NCBI GenBank assembly: GCA_000934385.1
Contig: KN880492.1
Coordinates: 59,486-123,485 of the forward strand
DNA: 64,000 nucleotides
Direction: 5' to 3'
Source: Cylindrobasidium torrendii FP15055 ss-10
Lineage: Eukaryota; Basidiomycota; Agaricomycetes; Agaricales; Physalacriaceae
Shown here: piece by piece, positions 1 to 9,969 of the stretch
How the letters are laid out: the number at the start of each line of letters is the position of its first letter
Numbering within the stretch: position 1 is the stretch's first letter
Made by a program: the position numbers and the translations under genes
Notes under the pieces: generated by a model
Seen by the model: the letters and a program-made list of their open reading frames with translations, nothing else
Database searches by the model: none
What the model was told of the DNA's origin: nothing

Positions 1-1356
1 CGCGACATCAACTTAGCGGCACTACGCGCGTTTCCCACCAATGAGCATCTGAACCGAGCTTCTACTGAAGCATACACTCAGGCGGAGAATGCCTTTGAGA
101 TCCTGGGTCTATCGGCCACAGCATTGGGAGCGTCAGCATCACATTTTCCTCCAATAACATCCTGGTGGACACGGGACGATGACATTGCGAACGGCTTGCC
201 ACCTCTTGAAGAGAGTGACGAAGAAGACGAACCTAGTACGCTGGATCTCCAGGGAGCGCTCGAGGAGATTGAAGATGCACGCGGCCATGTAGAAAGGGTT
301 GAGGAGGTTATAATGGAACACCGCTGTGCAGCGGTTGCCCTTGCTGTCGATGACCACATCAAGATGTATGTTACAGTTTATAACATTTCTCCGAGACTTA
401 CGACTTTCAGTTCTTCGCTCCCTTCCCTCGAAAGCACTCAATTGCTAGATGCATGGACAGACGACGCCGCATATCTTTCAACATTTATGAACAGTCTCCC
501 GGCACCGTCTCCATTACCCGCCAATCCGCCAATGCCAGACAGCCTTCGCCTGGGCTGTGCCACGGTGCAAAGTCTTGTCAATATTCGAATGGAGAATCAG
601 ACGCGACAGGCGGATACGGGAGTCCGCCAACAGGTAGATGGAGAATGGCTACAGCGTGGAGACAGCGAGAAGCATAAGCTTGAACGTCGACTACGCGACA
701 TTGCTCGAGAGCACGAAACAATCAAGCGTGTTGGGACCGGTACACTGCGCAAGATTCTTTGGACAGAGCACGAGCCTACAAGTCCCGCAACTGGGCATGC
801 CGCAAACGCTAAAGTGGCTGCCTCACAGGTGGCAAAGAAAACTCAACTGCGTCGCGCTGCTTGTTTCCGTGTTTACAACCTCCCAGCGTCTTTTGATCAA
901 GCGCGTATATCAGCGGTAGCGAGACTGCAAGTCTGGTCAGATACACGGAACACTCAATTGGCATGGGGGATTTCGTGGATTGGGAATAAGCCGCAAGTTG
1001 TTCGAGTGCTTGCGATCTATTCGAAGACTGCAGGGAAGGGGGTACGGCACGCGTGGGTATGCGAAGCTGAAGATATCTCCAATGTCAGCAATATTGCTGT
1101 GCAGGTTTACGAGGAGCGGCGCTTTGGTGTATTTGCCGCATACCCAACGGCAACGGCTAGTCTTAGCGCAAAGCGCTTTGCGCTCATCCCGCCAATTAAT
1201 TTCCTCACGGTTCTCACGCATCCGCCTACAGCTCTTGCAAGTGAGCAGATCAGAGTGCACGATGTTGACTTTGAACTCTTCCGACGCGCAGGGTCTGTAT
1301 CATTAAACATCGAGCAAGCTCTCTCACTATTCCGGTCCAAGAAGGCCATTGTGTAG
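1..1356 (+). CDS. 3' part of a large protein of unknown function (5'-truncated by window edge)
   Basis: The frame is open from the first base of the window and ends at TAG 1354-1356, giving about 451 codons with no start in view. The protein has an acidic stretch around residues 65-80 (EESDEEDE), a charged helical stretch around residues 210-240 (EKHKLERRLRDIAREHE) and a mixed C-terminal domain with several aromatic blocks. I recognise no catalytic motif and no domain. It lies beside a decayed retroelement, so it could belong to a transposable element or to a lineage-specific gene family; this is inference from position only. It is certainly open over a length unlikely by chance, but its function is unknown. 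Confidence 0.6.
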   Translation, partial: RDINLAALRAFPTNEHLNRASTEAYTQAENAFEILGLSATALGASASHFPPITSWWTRDDDIANGLPPLEESDEEDEPSTLDLQGALEEIEDARGHVERVEEVIMEHRCAAVALAVDDHIKMYVTVYNISPRLTTFSSSLPSLESTQLLDAWTDDAAYLSTFMNSLPAPSPLPANPPMPDSLRLGCATVQSLVNIRMENQTRQADTGVRQQVDGEWLQRGDSEKHKLERRLRDIAREHETIKRVGTGTLRKILWTEHEPTSPATGHAANAKVAASQVAKKTQLRRAACFRVYNLPASFDQARISAVARLQVWSDTRNTQLAWGISWIGNKPQVVRVLAIYSKTAGKGVRHAWVCEAEDISNVSNIAVQVYEERRFGVFAAYPTATASLSAKRFALIPPINFLTVLTHPPTALASEQIRVHDVDFELFRRAGSVSLNIEQALSLFRSKKAIV

Positions 1357-1459
1357 GCAGATATCGTAGAATTAGTGGTGATAGAGCATCTAGATATTAA
1401 ATGATGATTAGGAAGTGAATTCGAGGGCCACAGGGAGCGAAAAAATGGATTTTTGACTA

Positions 1460-1600
1460 CTGTGGCGCATGTCTGATTCAAGTTCGGGTGGATTCTGGGG
1501 TTTCTTGATGTCTGATGCCGAATTCGGGTGGAATTTCCTTTTTGGGGGTTCGGGTGGAATGGGCCGTTCCCGGATCAGACATCTGGGCGGATATTCGGGG
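1460..1600. repeat. short direct and inverted repeats at the retroelement truncation point
   Basis: TTCGGGTGGA occurs three times (from 1483, 1523 and 1549). ATGTCTGAT occurs at 1469 and 1508, and its reverse complement ATCAGACAT at 1574. The cluster lies exactly where the reverse transcriptase frame stops resembling its family, so it may mark a deletion or insertion junction. Confidence 0.6.
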
Positions 1601-2680
1601 GTCCTATGTCCTTCTCCAGCTCCCACACAATGCCAAGAGTTTCCGAGACGGCGTCAATGTCGGCCATGGCACAGTGGAAAAGTGCATCTTCGTCCGAGCG
1701 CGGTGAGTCTTTTGAGTGGTCAATGAGTGGGAATTGGAAATCCTCGTCAAACTCCTCCGGTCGGCCGTCTGGTAGCGAGTGCCCCTGATAGAGCAGGCGT
1801 CCTCGTAGGTGTAGGCATCCCCCGTGCTCTTGAACACGGATCCGTAGGGTTTGTCGTAGCGCGTTGACCCTTGCCAGTTCCTCGAGCCGTACTCTGATGA
1901 AAATATGGTCATCAACCCATTTTGAGACCGGGCCGATTCCTCTTGAGCGAAATATGTCGACACCAGCATCGGCGAGATGTCCGAACACACCTCCTGCTGA
2001 GGCTAAGCCAAACATGGCCCGAGTGTCCACCGCAAACTGGTCGTCACCTGGGCAGCGCACAATGGCCCCTGCCCACTGGTCTGGAGGGAGCGAGATAGAC
2101 CGGTAAGCTGCAGATATATCGCGAACTGCACCCTGTGAGGTCGTTGGTATGGTCCAAATGAGGCGGCAGGTATTGCGAAGGGTACCGTAATAGCATGGGT
2201 ATAAAGTAGAGTCAATAGCGGAATTTATGGAGGTGATAGTAACGGTTGGAGATATGCTGCGTGGTGTATGCGGAAAAGACAGATTTTGTACAAGGCGAAA
2301 CTTGCCAGGTTTGCCAGGCTTTGGAACCATGGTTATGGGAGATGTTTGAAAAGGGCCAAGTACAGTTTCAATGGTAAATCTAGAAAAGGGTCCAAGGTAT
2401 CGTCCTAGCCTCAACTCATTTTGGACAACGGCCATGAAAGCGGCTTGGTGTTCATCCAGAGAGATGCGGTTGGGCGGAGTGAAGGTGTGGTGAACTAAAG
2501 GAATGCCTGCATCAAAGCCATATGTGATGCTATGAACAAGTGTAGGGTACCGATGTGTAAGCCCTGCGTCGTCGAGTGCCCGCTGCCAGCCAGCCGGCTT
2601 AAGCGATGACCGAGCTCCCTGCCGGTGCAGCAAGACGGCATTGGTGAGCACCGTGATGGGGTTCTCCACATCCTGAGCAC
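1575..2680 (-). pseudogene. truncated reverse transcriptase of a retroelement
   Basis: From about 2680 down to 1610 the translation reads as a reverse transcriptase palm and fingers: a template-grip block (ITMVPKPGKPGKFRLVQNLS), an RDISAAYRSI block equivalent to motif A, an AMFGLASAGGVFGHL block equivalent to motif B, and KWVDDHIF, the motif C active site with the paired aspartates in a V-D-D arrangement. After the following LGIVWELEKD block the protein ends in ten unrelated residues at a stop (1575), so thumb, RNase H and any recombinase are missing. The part of the same open frame upstream of about 2680 overlaps the Gag C-terminus in another frame and is not RT. Family placement near DIRS elements is inference. 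Confidence 0.75.
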
Positions 2681-3162
2681 TCGTGGATGGGATGGGGCTT
2701 GGAGGTAATGGTGCAGCCATTTGGGCGCTGGAAGTTGGTGCAGAGTTCGGCACCCGCTGGGTTGACGAGGTGGCCGTTGACGCCACGGATGCATCTGGCC
2801 TTGGTGACTCCATCCCACAGGACGGTGCGTGTGCAGAGCTTGATGTTGTGCTGCTCCCTGGATAGGCAGCAGGGGCATGGCGAGAGGTTGTCAAGGCTTT
2901 GGGTCCTTCGAAATAACTGGAGATGGCCTGTATTGCTCCGCGCGGCGCCACCGGGCAAAAAGTTGTCTGAGCGCTGCCTCTTGTGCGCCGGGGAATAGCC
3001 CGTACTCCCGCTGGGGCCGGAGGGTATGGCGAAGTCATCTGGTCGTGAGCGCTTCGGCGCGGCATTGGTCATGGAGTGGTGATGGGCTACAGGCTGGCGG
3101 TGAACCATGGCCTCAGCAGTGGCCGTGGCGTTGTCAAGTCTGATGGGGAGACGGAGTGGCAC
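2599..3162 (-). pseudogene. Gag-like C-terminal Cys/His-rich domain of the retroelement
   Basis: This frame encodes a Ser/Arg-rich linker followed by a dense set of Cys and His residues: CPCCLSREQH, then LWDGVTKARC, then NPAGAELCTNFQRPNGC, then HECSGCGEPHHGAHQC. The last block resembles a C-x2-C-x4-H-x4-C zinc knuckle, and the whole order matches a Gag-type protein that precedes reverse transcriptases in many Agaricomycete elements (from memory). It overlaps the start of the RT block in another frame. The N-terminal half of Gag lies upstream in a different frame, separated by stops and a minisatellite, so this copy is broken. Confidence 0.7.
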
Positions 3163-3340
3163 GGGTTGAATAGTGCGGGAGGCAGCGCGGGTTGAGTAGC
3201 GCGGGAGTAAGCACGGGTTGAAAGTGCGGGAGGCAGCACGGGTTGTATAGTGCGGGGAAGGCGCGGGTTGGATAGCGCGGGTGAAGACGGGTAGGAGGAT
3301 TGTGGTTGTTCAAGCACGGGTTGTGTAGTGCGGCAGAGAG
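3159..3340. repeat. GC-rich minisatellite, unit about 25-26 bp
   Basis: On the plus strand, variants of a unit beginning GCACGGGTTG and continuing with a tAGTGCGGGAGGCA-like half recur about six times from 3159 to 3340. A non-repetitive break lies around 3280-3313. The copies differ by point changes and 1-bp length changes. The array lies between the two Gag blocks and breaks the reading frame. Confidence 0.75.
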
Positions 3341-3379
3341 CATGGGCAGTGATTGGAAGAGGGTGAGGGAGCGCAACCG

Positions 3380-4321
3380 TCAGCTATCTGGATAATGCAT
3401 TGTGACGGATTCCACATACCGAGCCATGGACTCGTTGGAGTATTTTTGCCGGATGTTGTCGTTGGACTCCTTCACCGCATCATCGTCGATAATGGCTAGA
3501 TTAAACGGATTGCCCGCTTTGTTTTCCTCATACCACTTGAAACGGGCGCTGGCTTGGAAGTCGACCAGCGTCTCCTTGCCGTACTTGACATCGGAGCGTA
3601 GGATGGAGTGAGTGGTGAGCTTTGCATAGAACAAGGCCATCATGTTGTAGACCTCTCCGTAGTGGCCTACTTCCTTCATTACGTCGAGCATCACTGGGTA
3701 TGCGTCGCGCAATTCTTCGAACGTGAGCTGCACGTCCGACCTTATGCCCGGAATTGGCGATGCTGAGGCGCCACTGGTCAGGCGAACGGATGGTCCCCCT
3801 GCGCTTGGGTTCCCTAGTTCGTAGTGATGGACGTGGGCATTGTCGCGTCGAAAAACACCGTGTTTGGCAATGGTGTCGGGTAGGAAATATGCCATAGCCA
3901 CGTACTCGTGTTTGTCGATCTGTTCCATGGCGAAGGGAGGGGGCCGAACGCCCACTTTGCCCATGCTGCGGGTCATGTCGATCTTGTTGAAGGGTGTGCG
4001 CTTCTTCTCGCGCTCCTTGCGAACGATGTCAGCCGCCGCGCGCGCCTCCGCCTCCTCCGCCTCTCGAAGCTCTTGACGCCGTGTCTCCGCGGCCTGCTCC
4101 TCTTCTTCTTGCCGAGCAATGAACTCGTCATACATGTCGCATCGAGCCTCGTGTTCCGTCCGCCACCTCTTCGCCAAGAACTCGGCTGCTTGTTCATCGT
4201 CCTGAACATCTGCGACCTCTTCTTCGTCTAAGGTGATGATGCCAAGACGCGTGAATCGGTGGTCAGGCGCAGAGTAATCGGGGCATGTTTCCGCGTGTGG
4301 GTTGCGTGGTACGGCGGCCAT
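3380..4321 (-). pseudogene. Gag-like N-terminal block of the retroelement
   Basis: This 313-residue frame opens with an acidic region, then a strongly charged coiled-coil-like segment rich in Glu, Arg and Ala (about residues 65-110), then a globular block containing TFEELRDAYPVMLDVMKEVG and FQASARFKWYEENKAGNPFN. The block order and position before a Cys-rich domain and RT fit a Gag capsid precursor of an Agaricomycete retroelement; the call rests on context. The frame stops at 3380, before the Cys-rich part, which continues in another frame. It could alternatively be an intact first ORF of a multi-ORF element. Confidence 0.6.
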
Positions 4322-4461
4322 GTTGGAAGTCGGAACAGCTTGGAGAGGGGTCCCGACAGAGACAGAAGAGAGAACAAAAGGAGCAAGAAAAGGAAAAGAA
4401 AAGAAAACGTTGCCGCGGAGCGCTCAGCACAGACGAAGCGCCAGGCGCAGCTCGTACGTGA

Positions 4462-4627
4462 TGGCGACAGGAAAGAGAAGGCTGTCGCATCACGNNNNNN
4501 NNNNNNNNNNNNNNNNNNNNNNNNNNNNNNNNNNNNNNNNNNNNNNNNNNNNNNNNNNNNNNNNNNNNNNNNNNNNNNNNNNNNNNNNNNNNNNTGGCGA
4601 CAGGAAAGAGAAGGCTGTCGCATCACG
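4462..4627. other. 100-N assembly gap with identical 33-bp flanks
   Basis: Bases 4495-4594 are exactly 100 N. The 33 bases before the gap (4462-4494, starting TGGCGACAGG and ending CGCATCACG) are identical to the 33 bases after it (4595-4627). This suggests two contig ends that overlap, or a collapsed tandem repeat, rather than 100 bp of missing sequence. Confidence 0.95.
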
Positions 4628-5617
4628 TGCGCGGTCCGAAGACTTCATCCTGCCGAGTACTCGTGCCTCGCACTTCGGCATCCTTGCAAAATGGGGGGCA
4701 TACGGATTTGTCAATGAAGATCGATTCAGTCAAGATACAGCTTCTGAACTATCTCCAGACTCGACACTACAGTTTCGGCCCGACCCACCTACCGTCGCGG
4801 AATGCGTATGTGGGAAGCCACCAACTCATCAGCGGAGGTGAATCTGTGACCGTCGACAGCTGCTGTTACATCGATTGATACCATCCTGGGTCAACTATTC
4901 GATCTTTTACTAGCCTCCTCCCTTGGAAGATTTCACACTGGAGTCAATATATCATAACATCAGTTAATCACGGTCCTGTTTTATTATCACAACAGCACAT
5001 AGGTCGAAGCCTGAACACCTTATTGATGCAGCAACAATACTTCTCATTTACGAAGGGGGTGTTGTCCTCCACGATAAATTTCTCAGAGAGCCAGATCTAC
5101 CTGTGCCCAATGGTCGGTGAACGCGCAAAATGGGTCGATGGGGGAATTCAAAGTAAGTGTCGTGCGCTCTACTAGTTCAGAGCCACCAACCAAGGACAAT
5201 TATCCTTTGAAAAGACAATTCCCACGCCACTTTCTCACGCTCCTGCTCGGTGGCATATATATCCCACGCTTTTACCTACTTACTCAAACCTGTCCGACAA
5301 GCCCTCTGGTTTGAAGTTTGAACTGCAGACGACGATCGCGCTAGCTTATAATTAGCGACTTCCAAAGCCAGAAAGAAGTTGGAGGGAAATCGACTTCATG
5401 TACTATGTCGCTTGCCTGAAATAATAGCTCAATATGAATTGAAACGCAAATGAGCCGCTTGTTTTCAGTCTGACAAACATGTTTAAAATACAACATCGCA
5501 TACAAGCAGAGCTACAGCAACGAGCGACCCAATTCAGATCTGGTCGCCCTTCTGACCATCCTTTACCTACGAAACCAACAAATAATTGTGATGTAGAGGA
5601 CGGAGGGCGCGACTCGT
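4628..5617. other. gene-free stretch
   Basis: Only short overlapping open frames are present and none shows splice-compatible coding features. The stretch lies between the gap and the 3' end of the eIF2-beta gene. A TATATAT-like run at about 5254-5262 has no gene attached that I can support. Confidence 0.5.
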
Positions 5618-6894
5618 CTATCCAGTCTTGTTCTTGCTGCGCTTCCCGACCTGGGCTTGGAAACCGCTTTTGATAGCATTGACAGAGCGCCGACTGCCAC
5701 ACGACTCGCAGGACATGAAGAAGATTCGGTTCTCCTTCGTGAGGAGCGTATCGGGTGACTTGCACGTTTTGCAGGTGACATACTCGACTAAGTGTAGTGT
5801 TAGCAACACGGTGGTGACAATTGGATGCCAAAATAGACAGAAGAGGATGAGAAGGGGAACAATGCGCACCGATGTATCGCCTCAGAACATTTTCGACCTG
5901 CTTCTGCTGGAAGCGACCCTTGATAACCAACCGACCAGCGCCATCAACACTACCAGTTGTACCCATTTCAGAGAACAGGAATTGGATAACGTGTTCGGGC
6001 TATGGGTATTTAGAAGGTTTAATTTGGAGGTTGAAGTCGTACATACCTGTCTGTGCATCTTTTTGCAAATTTCGGTGACATTGGCAAACACAGAACGCTT
6101 GTTTCCTTCTCTGTGGATGGATGGGGGCGCGATTGTGTACCGCTTGCCCGACGACGTAGACAGAAGTGAAGGATTGGCAGCATGAAGAAGAGAATAGAAT
6201 CGTGTGAGTAGCTAGGGCTGTGTGAGCAGGTAGATACCGAGCGTCATTTACACGTACCTCCTGGTGTGTGTAGTCGCGGTCGCTGCTTAGCCAGGCCTGT
6301 TCTCCTGATCCTGGAGCGTCGCCGCTGCCGCCATCTGCTGTTGCGAAGGGGTCATCCCCAAGCTCTCCCTCATCGAGGTTGTCGAGATGCGACGTGTCGA
6401 CTTCATCGTCGTCTTCGCCCTTGGACTCGTGCAGCTCTTTCTCGAACGCCTCCAGATCAAATGCTGCTTTCTTCTTCGAGCCCTTCTTCTTCTTTTTGAG
6501 GTCAGAGAAATCAAGGTCTTCACCCCCTGCCGGTGCAGCAGTTGTCGGGGTCGAAGTACCTGAATCAGCGGCGTCCTGAAGGATACTCAGGATGAGTCAA
6601 AATGGCGCCGCAATGCTGGCGCACCAAGTCCATCGGGATATCTTTCTTCTTTTTCTTCTTCTTGACATCGCCAAACATCGACTTGAACTCATCCTCCTCC
6701 TTATCCTTACTCATCATTTGCTCGTGCGCCGTGCTAGGACCGAGATCGACGCGCTTGCCGTCCGCCGTGAGGTCCTCAATACTGTCTGGAGCTGGCGTTG
6801 TAGGGTCGGCATCGGCGCCTAGTGGATCCTCCGTGAAGGCAACGGCCTTCTTCTTTTTCTTCTTCAGCGATGGGTCAAAAAGCGGTTCGGACAT
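5618..6894 (-). CDS. SUI3: translation initiation factor eIF2 subunit beta
   Basis: The gene encodes the beta subunit of the cytosolic eIF2 GTPase complex, which brings initiator Met-tRNA to the 40S ribosome and binds eIF5 and eIF2B through N-terminal lysine boxes. Five exons join in frame: 6894-6625, 6575-6258, 6211-6047, 5999-5870 and 5787-5618, giving 350 residues, close to other eukaryotic eIF2-beta. Three lysine runs are visible in the N-terminal half (KKKKKK, KKKKKKK, KKKKK). The core domain reads [14 protein letters not shown] and [20 protein letters not shown], followed by the C2-C2 zinc ribbon (CKTC...CESCGS) and the ending AQVGKR. The start at 6894 (MSEPLFDPS) was preferred to an in-frame upstream ATG at 6927 because it matches the family N-terminus. 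It is divergent from the ATP synthase gamma gene. Confidence 0.96.
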
Positions 6895-7138
6895 GGTGAT
6901 GGACGAAAGGCAGGTGTGATTAATCAATGACTCGTGATGTCATGTCTGCGTTGGCCACAGTAGTTTGGACACTCGTACAGCACCCAAATATTCATACAAT
7001 AAATTTGACATGCTGCCCGTAATGGAGCATAATTCTTGGTTTGCACTTTGGTGAGATGTCTGCTGTGCGCCACTGGAAAGTGCCGGACCAGCGTCATGGG
7101 TCCCGAATTGGCCCGCCGCTTGCTGCTCTACATCCACC
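6895..7138. promoter_or_regulatory. divergent promoter between eIF2-beta and ATP synthase gamma genes
   Basis: 244 bp separate the two start codons, which face away from each other, so both promoters must lie here. I see no clear TATA box, as is common for housekeeping genes. Confidence 0.7.
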
Positions 7139-8097
7139 ATGTTTGCCCGTCAGTCGCTTACCCGCGCCGCTCGCGCCGCGCCGTCTGTTGGGGCGGCCGG
7201 TGCCCGCAACATGGCCACCCTCCGTGAAATTGAGCTCCGCCTCAAGTCGGTTCGCAACATCCAGAAAATTACCAGCGTGCGTGCGCCACATGTATTCTCT
7301 GCAGAACGGGTCGTGACCGCGCCTTGCAGACGATGAAAATGATTGCCTCAGCTGGTCTGGCCAAGGCGCAACGCTCGATGAATGCCGCCAAGGTGTACGG
7401 TGAAGCCAATAACGAGGTCTTCAACCAGGCGAGTGACATCAAGCCGGAAGGCAAGAACCTCTTCCTCGTCATCTCCTCCGACAAGGGCCTCTGTGGTGGT
7501 ATCCACTCCTCCGTCACCAAGGCCACTCGCAAGGCGCTCACCGGACACCCGGAGTCTCCCCTTCCTGGCACTACCATCGACCCCGAGACGCCAATCATGG
7601 TCGTCGGTGACAAGGCCAAGGCCCAACTCTCTCGTTCCGTCGCCGACAACCTTCGTTTGTCCTTCAACCAAATCGGCCGTGATGTTCCAACCTTCACCGA
7701 TGCCGCCTCGGTTGCCGACCTCATCATTCAATCCGGCGTCGAGTACGACTCCGTCATCCTTGTCTACAACCGTTTTGCGACTGCTATTTCATACGAGCCG
7801 ACTGCTCTGGTGATCAATGGAGAGAAGGCGCTTGCGGAAAGCGAGAACTTCAGGGCTTACGAGATGGAGGATGACTTCACCAAGGACCTCGCACAGTTCG
7901 CGTTGGCAAACGCCATCTACTCTGCCCTCGTTGAGGGCCACGCTTCGGAGATCTCTGCCAGGAGAAACGCCATGGACAACGCATCCAAGAACGCGTCTGA
8001 CATGATCACTGCCCTCCAAATGCAGTACAACCGTGGTCGCCAGGCCGCCATCACGAACGAGCTTGTCGATATTATTACTGGTGCTTCGGCATTGTAA
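7139..8097 (+). CDS. ATP3: mitochondrial F1-ATP synthase subunit gamma
   Basis: This is the central rotor stalk of the F1 ATP synthase in the mitochondrial matrix, turning inside the alpha3-beta3 ring. Exon 1 is 7139-7276, a 53-bp intron (GTGCGT...GCAG) follows, and exon 2 is 7330-8097, giving 301 residues, the usual length. The N-terminus (MFARQSLTRAARAAP) is a typical cleavable mitochondrial presequence. The family start of the mature protein follows: ATLREIELRLKSVRNIQKIT, then TMKMIASAGLAKAQ across the splice. Inside are SSDKGLCGGIHSS and, at the C-terminus, EISARRNAMDNASKNA, with the ending ITNELVDIITGASAL. All are hallmarks of gamma subunits. Confidence 0.97.
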
Positions 8098-8589
8098 AGC
8101 GGTTTGTGGATGTGGATGGAGCAAAACGCGCAGGTGTGTGGGCTCTTTGCCTGTCGTATCTATCATTCTTATTGTCCTCAGTTGCTTAGAGTAGCGGGAA
8201 ATATCAATCCTTATACCTGAAAGTTGTGTTGCGTGTGAACCTTTTCTGCATCGCTTCGATATTCCGACGACCTAAGATTCATGCTGACCATGCGCCGCTA
8301 GCCGGCAGGCGCTCATAACTAGCCTTCGACGGCCAATACTCTTAGCATGCTTCGGCGAATGCTCGTTTGCAGGTGGAAGATACGAGAAGACCAGCTACGT
8401 GGTCTCCCTGTAAGCTTATGTTTGAGCTCAGTTCTAACTGCGAGATGAAACTTGAAGTATAAGAAGTGACAACGGTTATTCATTGTCATCTATATCATGA
8501 ATTATTTCTACAGGTAAGTGTATGGGTGGATGGGCTGATGGTAGTCCTGGTATAACAATATGTGATTTGCACATTTTCCCGTGAGTTCT
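8098..8589. other. gene-free stretch between convergent 3' ends
   Basis: This holds the 3' flanks of the ATP synthase gamma gene and the small minus-strand gene at 8590-8856. I see no further coding signal. Confidence 0.5.
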
Positions 8590-8856
8590 TCAATGTGCAG
8601 CTGCGAAGGAAGTCGTCTGCAACGTAGATGGTCTTGCAAATGCTGGACGCAATCTAAGGAGAGTCAGGGCTGGACCGGGATGAGGAGGGAATGTCACTCA
8701 CGATGGGTTCTGTGAAACAACAAGACCTACGAGTCCTGCTTGGATGGATCCCCAGATGAGGATAGCCTGCGCACATTGGTCAGTGTTTGTGGTGCTTGAA
8801 GCTTGAAGACCGAGAGTAGTGCGTACGTTGCGACGAGCGACCCAGGTGTAGTACAT
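8590..8856 (-). CDS. small spliced gene, 52-residue protein with one membrane segment
   Basis: Three exons join in frame: 8856-8827, 8766-8702 and 8653-8590, with introns of 60 and 48 bp bounded by GTACGC...GCAG and GTGAGT...TTAG. The predicted product starts MYYTWVARRN and has one hydrophobic segment (AILIWGSIQAGLVGLVV), then a short basic and Ser/Thr/Ala-rich tail ending at TGA. Its size and shape resemble small inner-mitochondrial-membrane subunits, but I cannot match it to any. Support comes from three good splice sites, in-frame joining, and a TATA box 107 bp before the ATG. The frame is also open upstream of the ATG, so a longer N-terminus is possible. Confidence 0.5.
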
Positions 8857-8962
8857 GGTGGTGATTGGTAGTTGAATGAAAAGGTTTGGGAGTTTATTAA
8901 TCTCGAGTGCTTCGCAGTGTAGTGGATGCGGGTTTATGCTGGGGAAACAGTGTACTGTTCTG

Positions 8963-8970
8963 CTTTTATA
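8963..8970 (-). promoter_or_regulatory. TATA box of the small membrane-protein gene
   Basis: The minus strand reads TATAAAAG, a strong consensus, 107 bp upstream of the ATG at 8856. Confidence 0.5.
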
Positions 8971-9969
8971 CACAGGACAACAGACGGGTCCGGACTACGG
9001 TGCGGGACGGGTTGCGGTGGTTCTATGTGAATTTGTGGGTGCGGGTGTGCCATGACAAGGGCTTCTGGCCACCATCTGGACCTGCGGGGTAGCGCCACGA
9101 TCGCGGGGGTGATGGTATCATCATCTGGCCAGACCAACGCTGGACCTGTCCTGGACTTTCAGTATGTTTCTTATGGATGTACACCGTCGGCCGTGCTGGC
9201 ATACTGGTCCTAGGTAGATATTCGGTGTATGCTTTCCCAGCACAAATTTTAATGCTCATTTCTCCAGGATGTGACAGGGTTTCAATATTTAAATTACAGA
9301 ACACCAATACTCAAATCGTACTTGGGCGCGAGCAGTTTTCCAATGCTTATTTCCGGAGAAAACTTGAAAATGCGCTTCAGGAAGTCAATATTGACGGACA
9401 TGAAGATTCCCGATCTGTCCTGCGTCGCTCCTGCACTCTGGAGGCGAGAGTACCAACTACCGGCTAAGATTGTGTCTCCAAAAAGATAGCGAGGGAGTGT
9501 CAGAATTGTTATTGCAACGCGTAGAAAAAGGCTTAAATACCTTTGACCGGCCCCCACGGTCCGAACCCGAAAAGTGATAGTGCTACTCGCAAGATCACTG
9601 TAGTGATAAGAAGAAAATGATGAGTCTCATTGTACGACTGGTAGTGGTTTGTGGTCAAGTCGAAGTGGCAGAAATATGGTGACAGAAGTAGTAGGCGCTG
9701 AGAGTGCGCTCAGTACATAGGCCCCATGCTGCTTTCGATTCGATTCGAGCCAGTCACACAATTCGAGCGAATGAAAAAATTCCAACCCCAATAAGCGTAG
9801 TAAAGTCTACGTACTACAGCTAAATGGAATACGGCGTGAAATTAACCAGCGCAAGGAGCTGACATGCATTCCACGCCCTGTCACGGACGTGTGAGAGAGC
9901 CTAAGCTAACCTCGGTGAACACACCATACTCAGCTGAAGTGTATCATTTGAAACATTCGCACTCACCGC
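8971..9969. other. gene-free stretch
   Basis: The only open frames are short ones overlapping on opposite strands (87-96 codons around 9177-9557), without splice context or recognisable motifs. I see nothing I can annotate. Confidence 0.5.

Larger units (their letters stand above)
1575..4321 (-). mobile_element. degenerate retroelement, possibly tyrosine-recombinase (DIRS-like) type
   Basis: Three minus-strand coding blocks lie in order: a Gag-like N-terminal block (3380-4321), a Cys/His-rich Gag C-terminal block (2599-3162) and a reverse transcriptase block (about 1575-2680). The blocks are in different frames and are separated by a minisatellite. The polymerase is truncated just after its active site, and no RNase H, integrase or recombinase is present. 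I see no long terminal repeats at either edge. From memory of the family, the Cys-rich Gag and RT pair is common in Agaricomycetes next to tyrosine-recombinase genes; assignment to DIRS is inference. The copy looks inactive. Confidence 0.65.

Noticed and set aside
1575..2680. Retron or group II intron reverse transcriptase
   Set aside because: The sequence is eukaryotic in context, linked to a Gag-like protein, and shows no retron RNA or intron-maturase features.
2681..3065. N-terminal extension of the reverse transcriptase frame
   Set aside because: This part overlaps the Cys/His-rich Gag domain in another frame and has no RT-like sequence.
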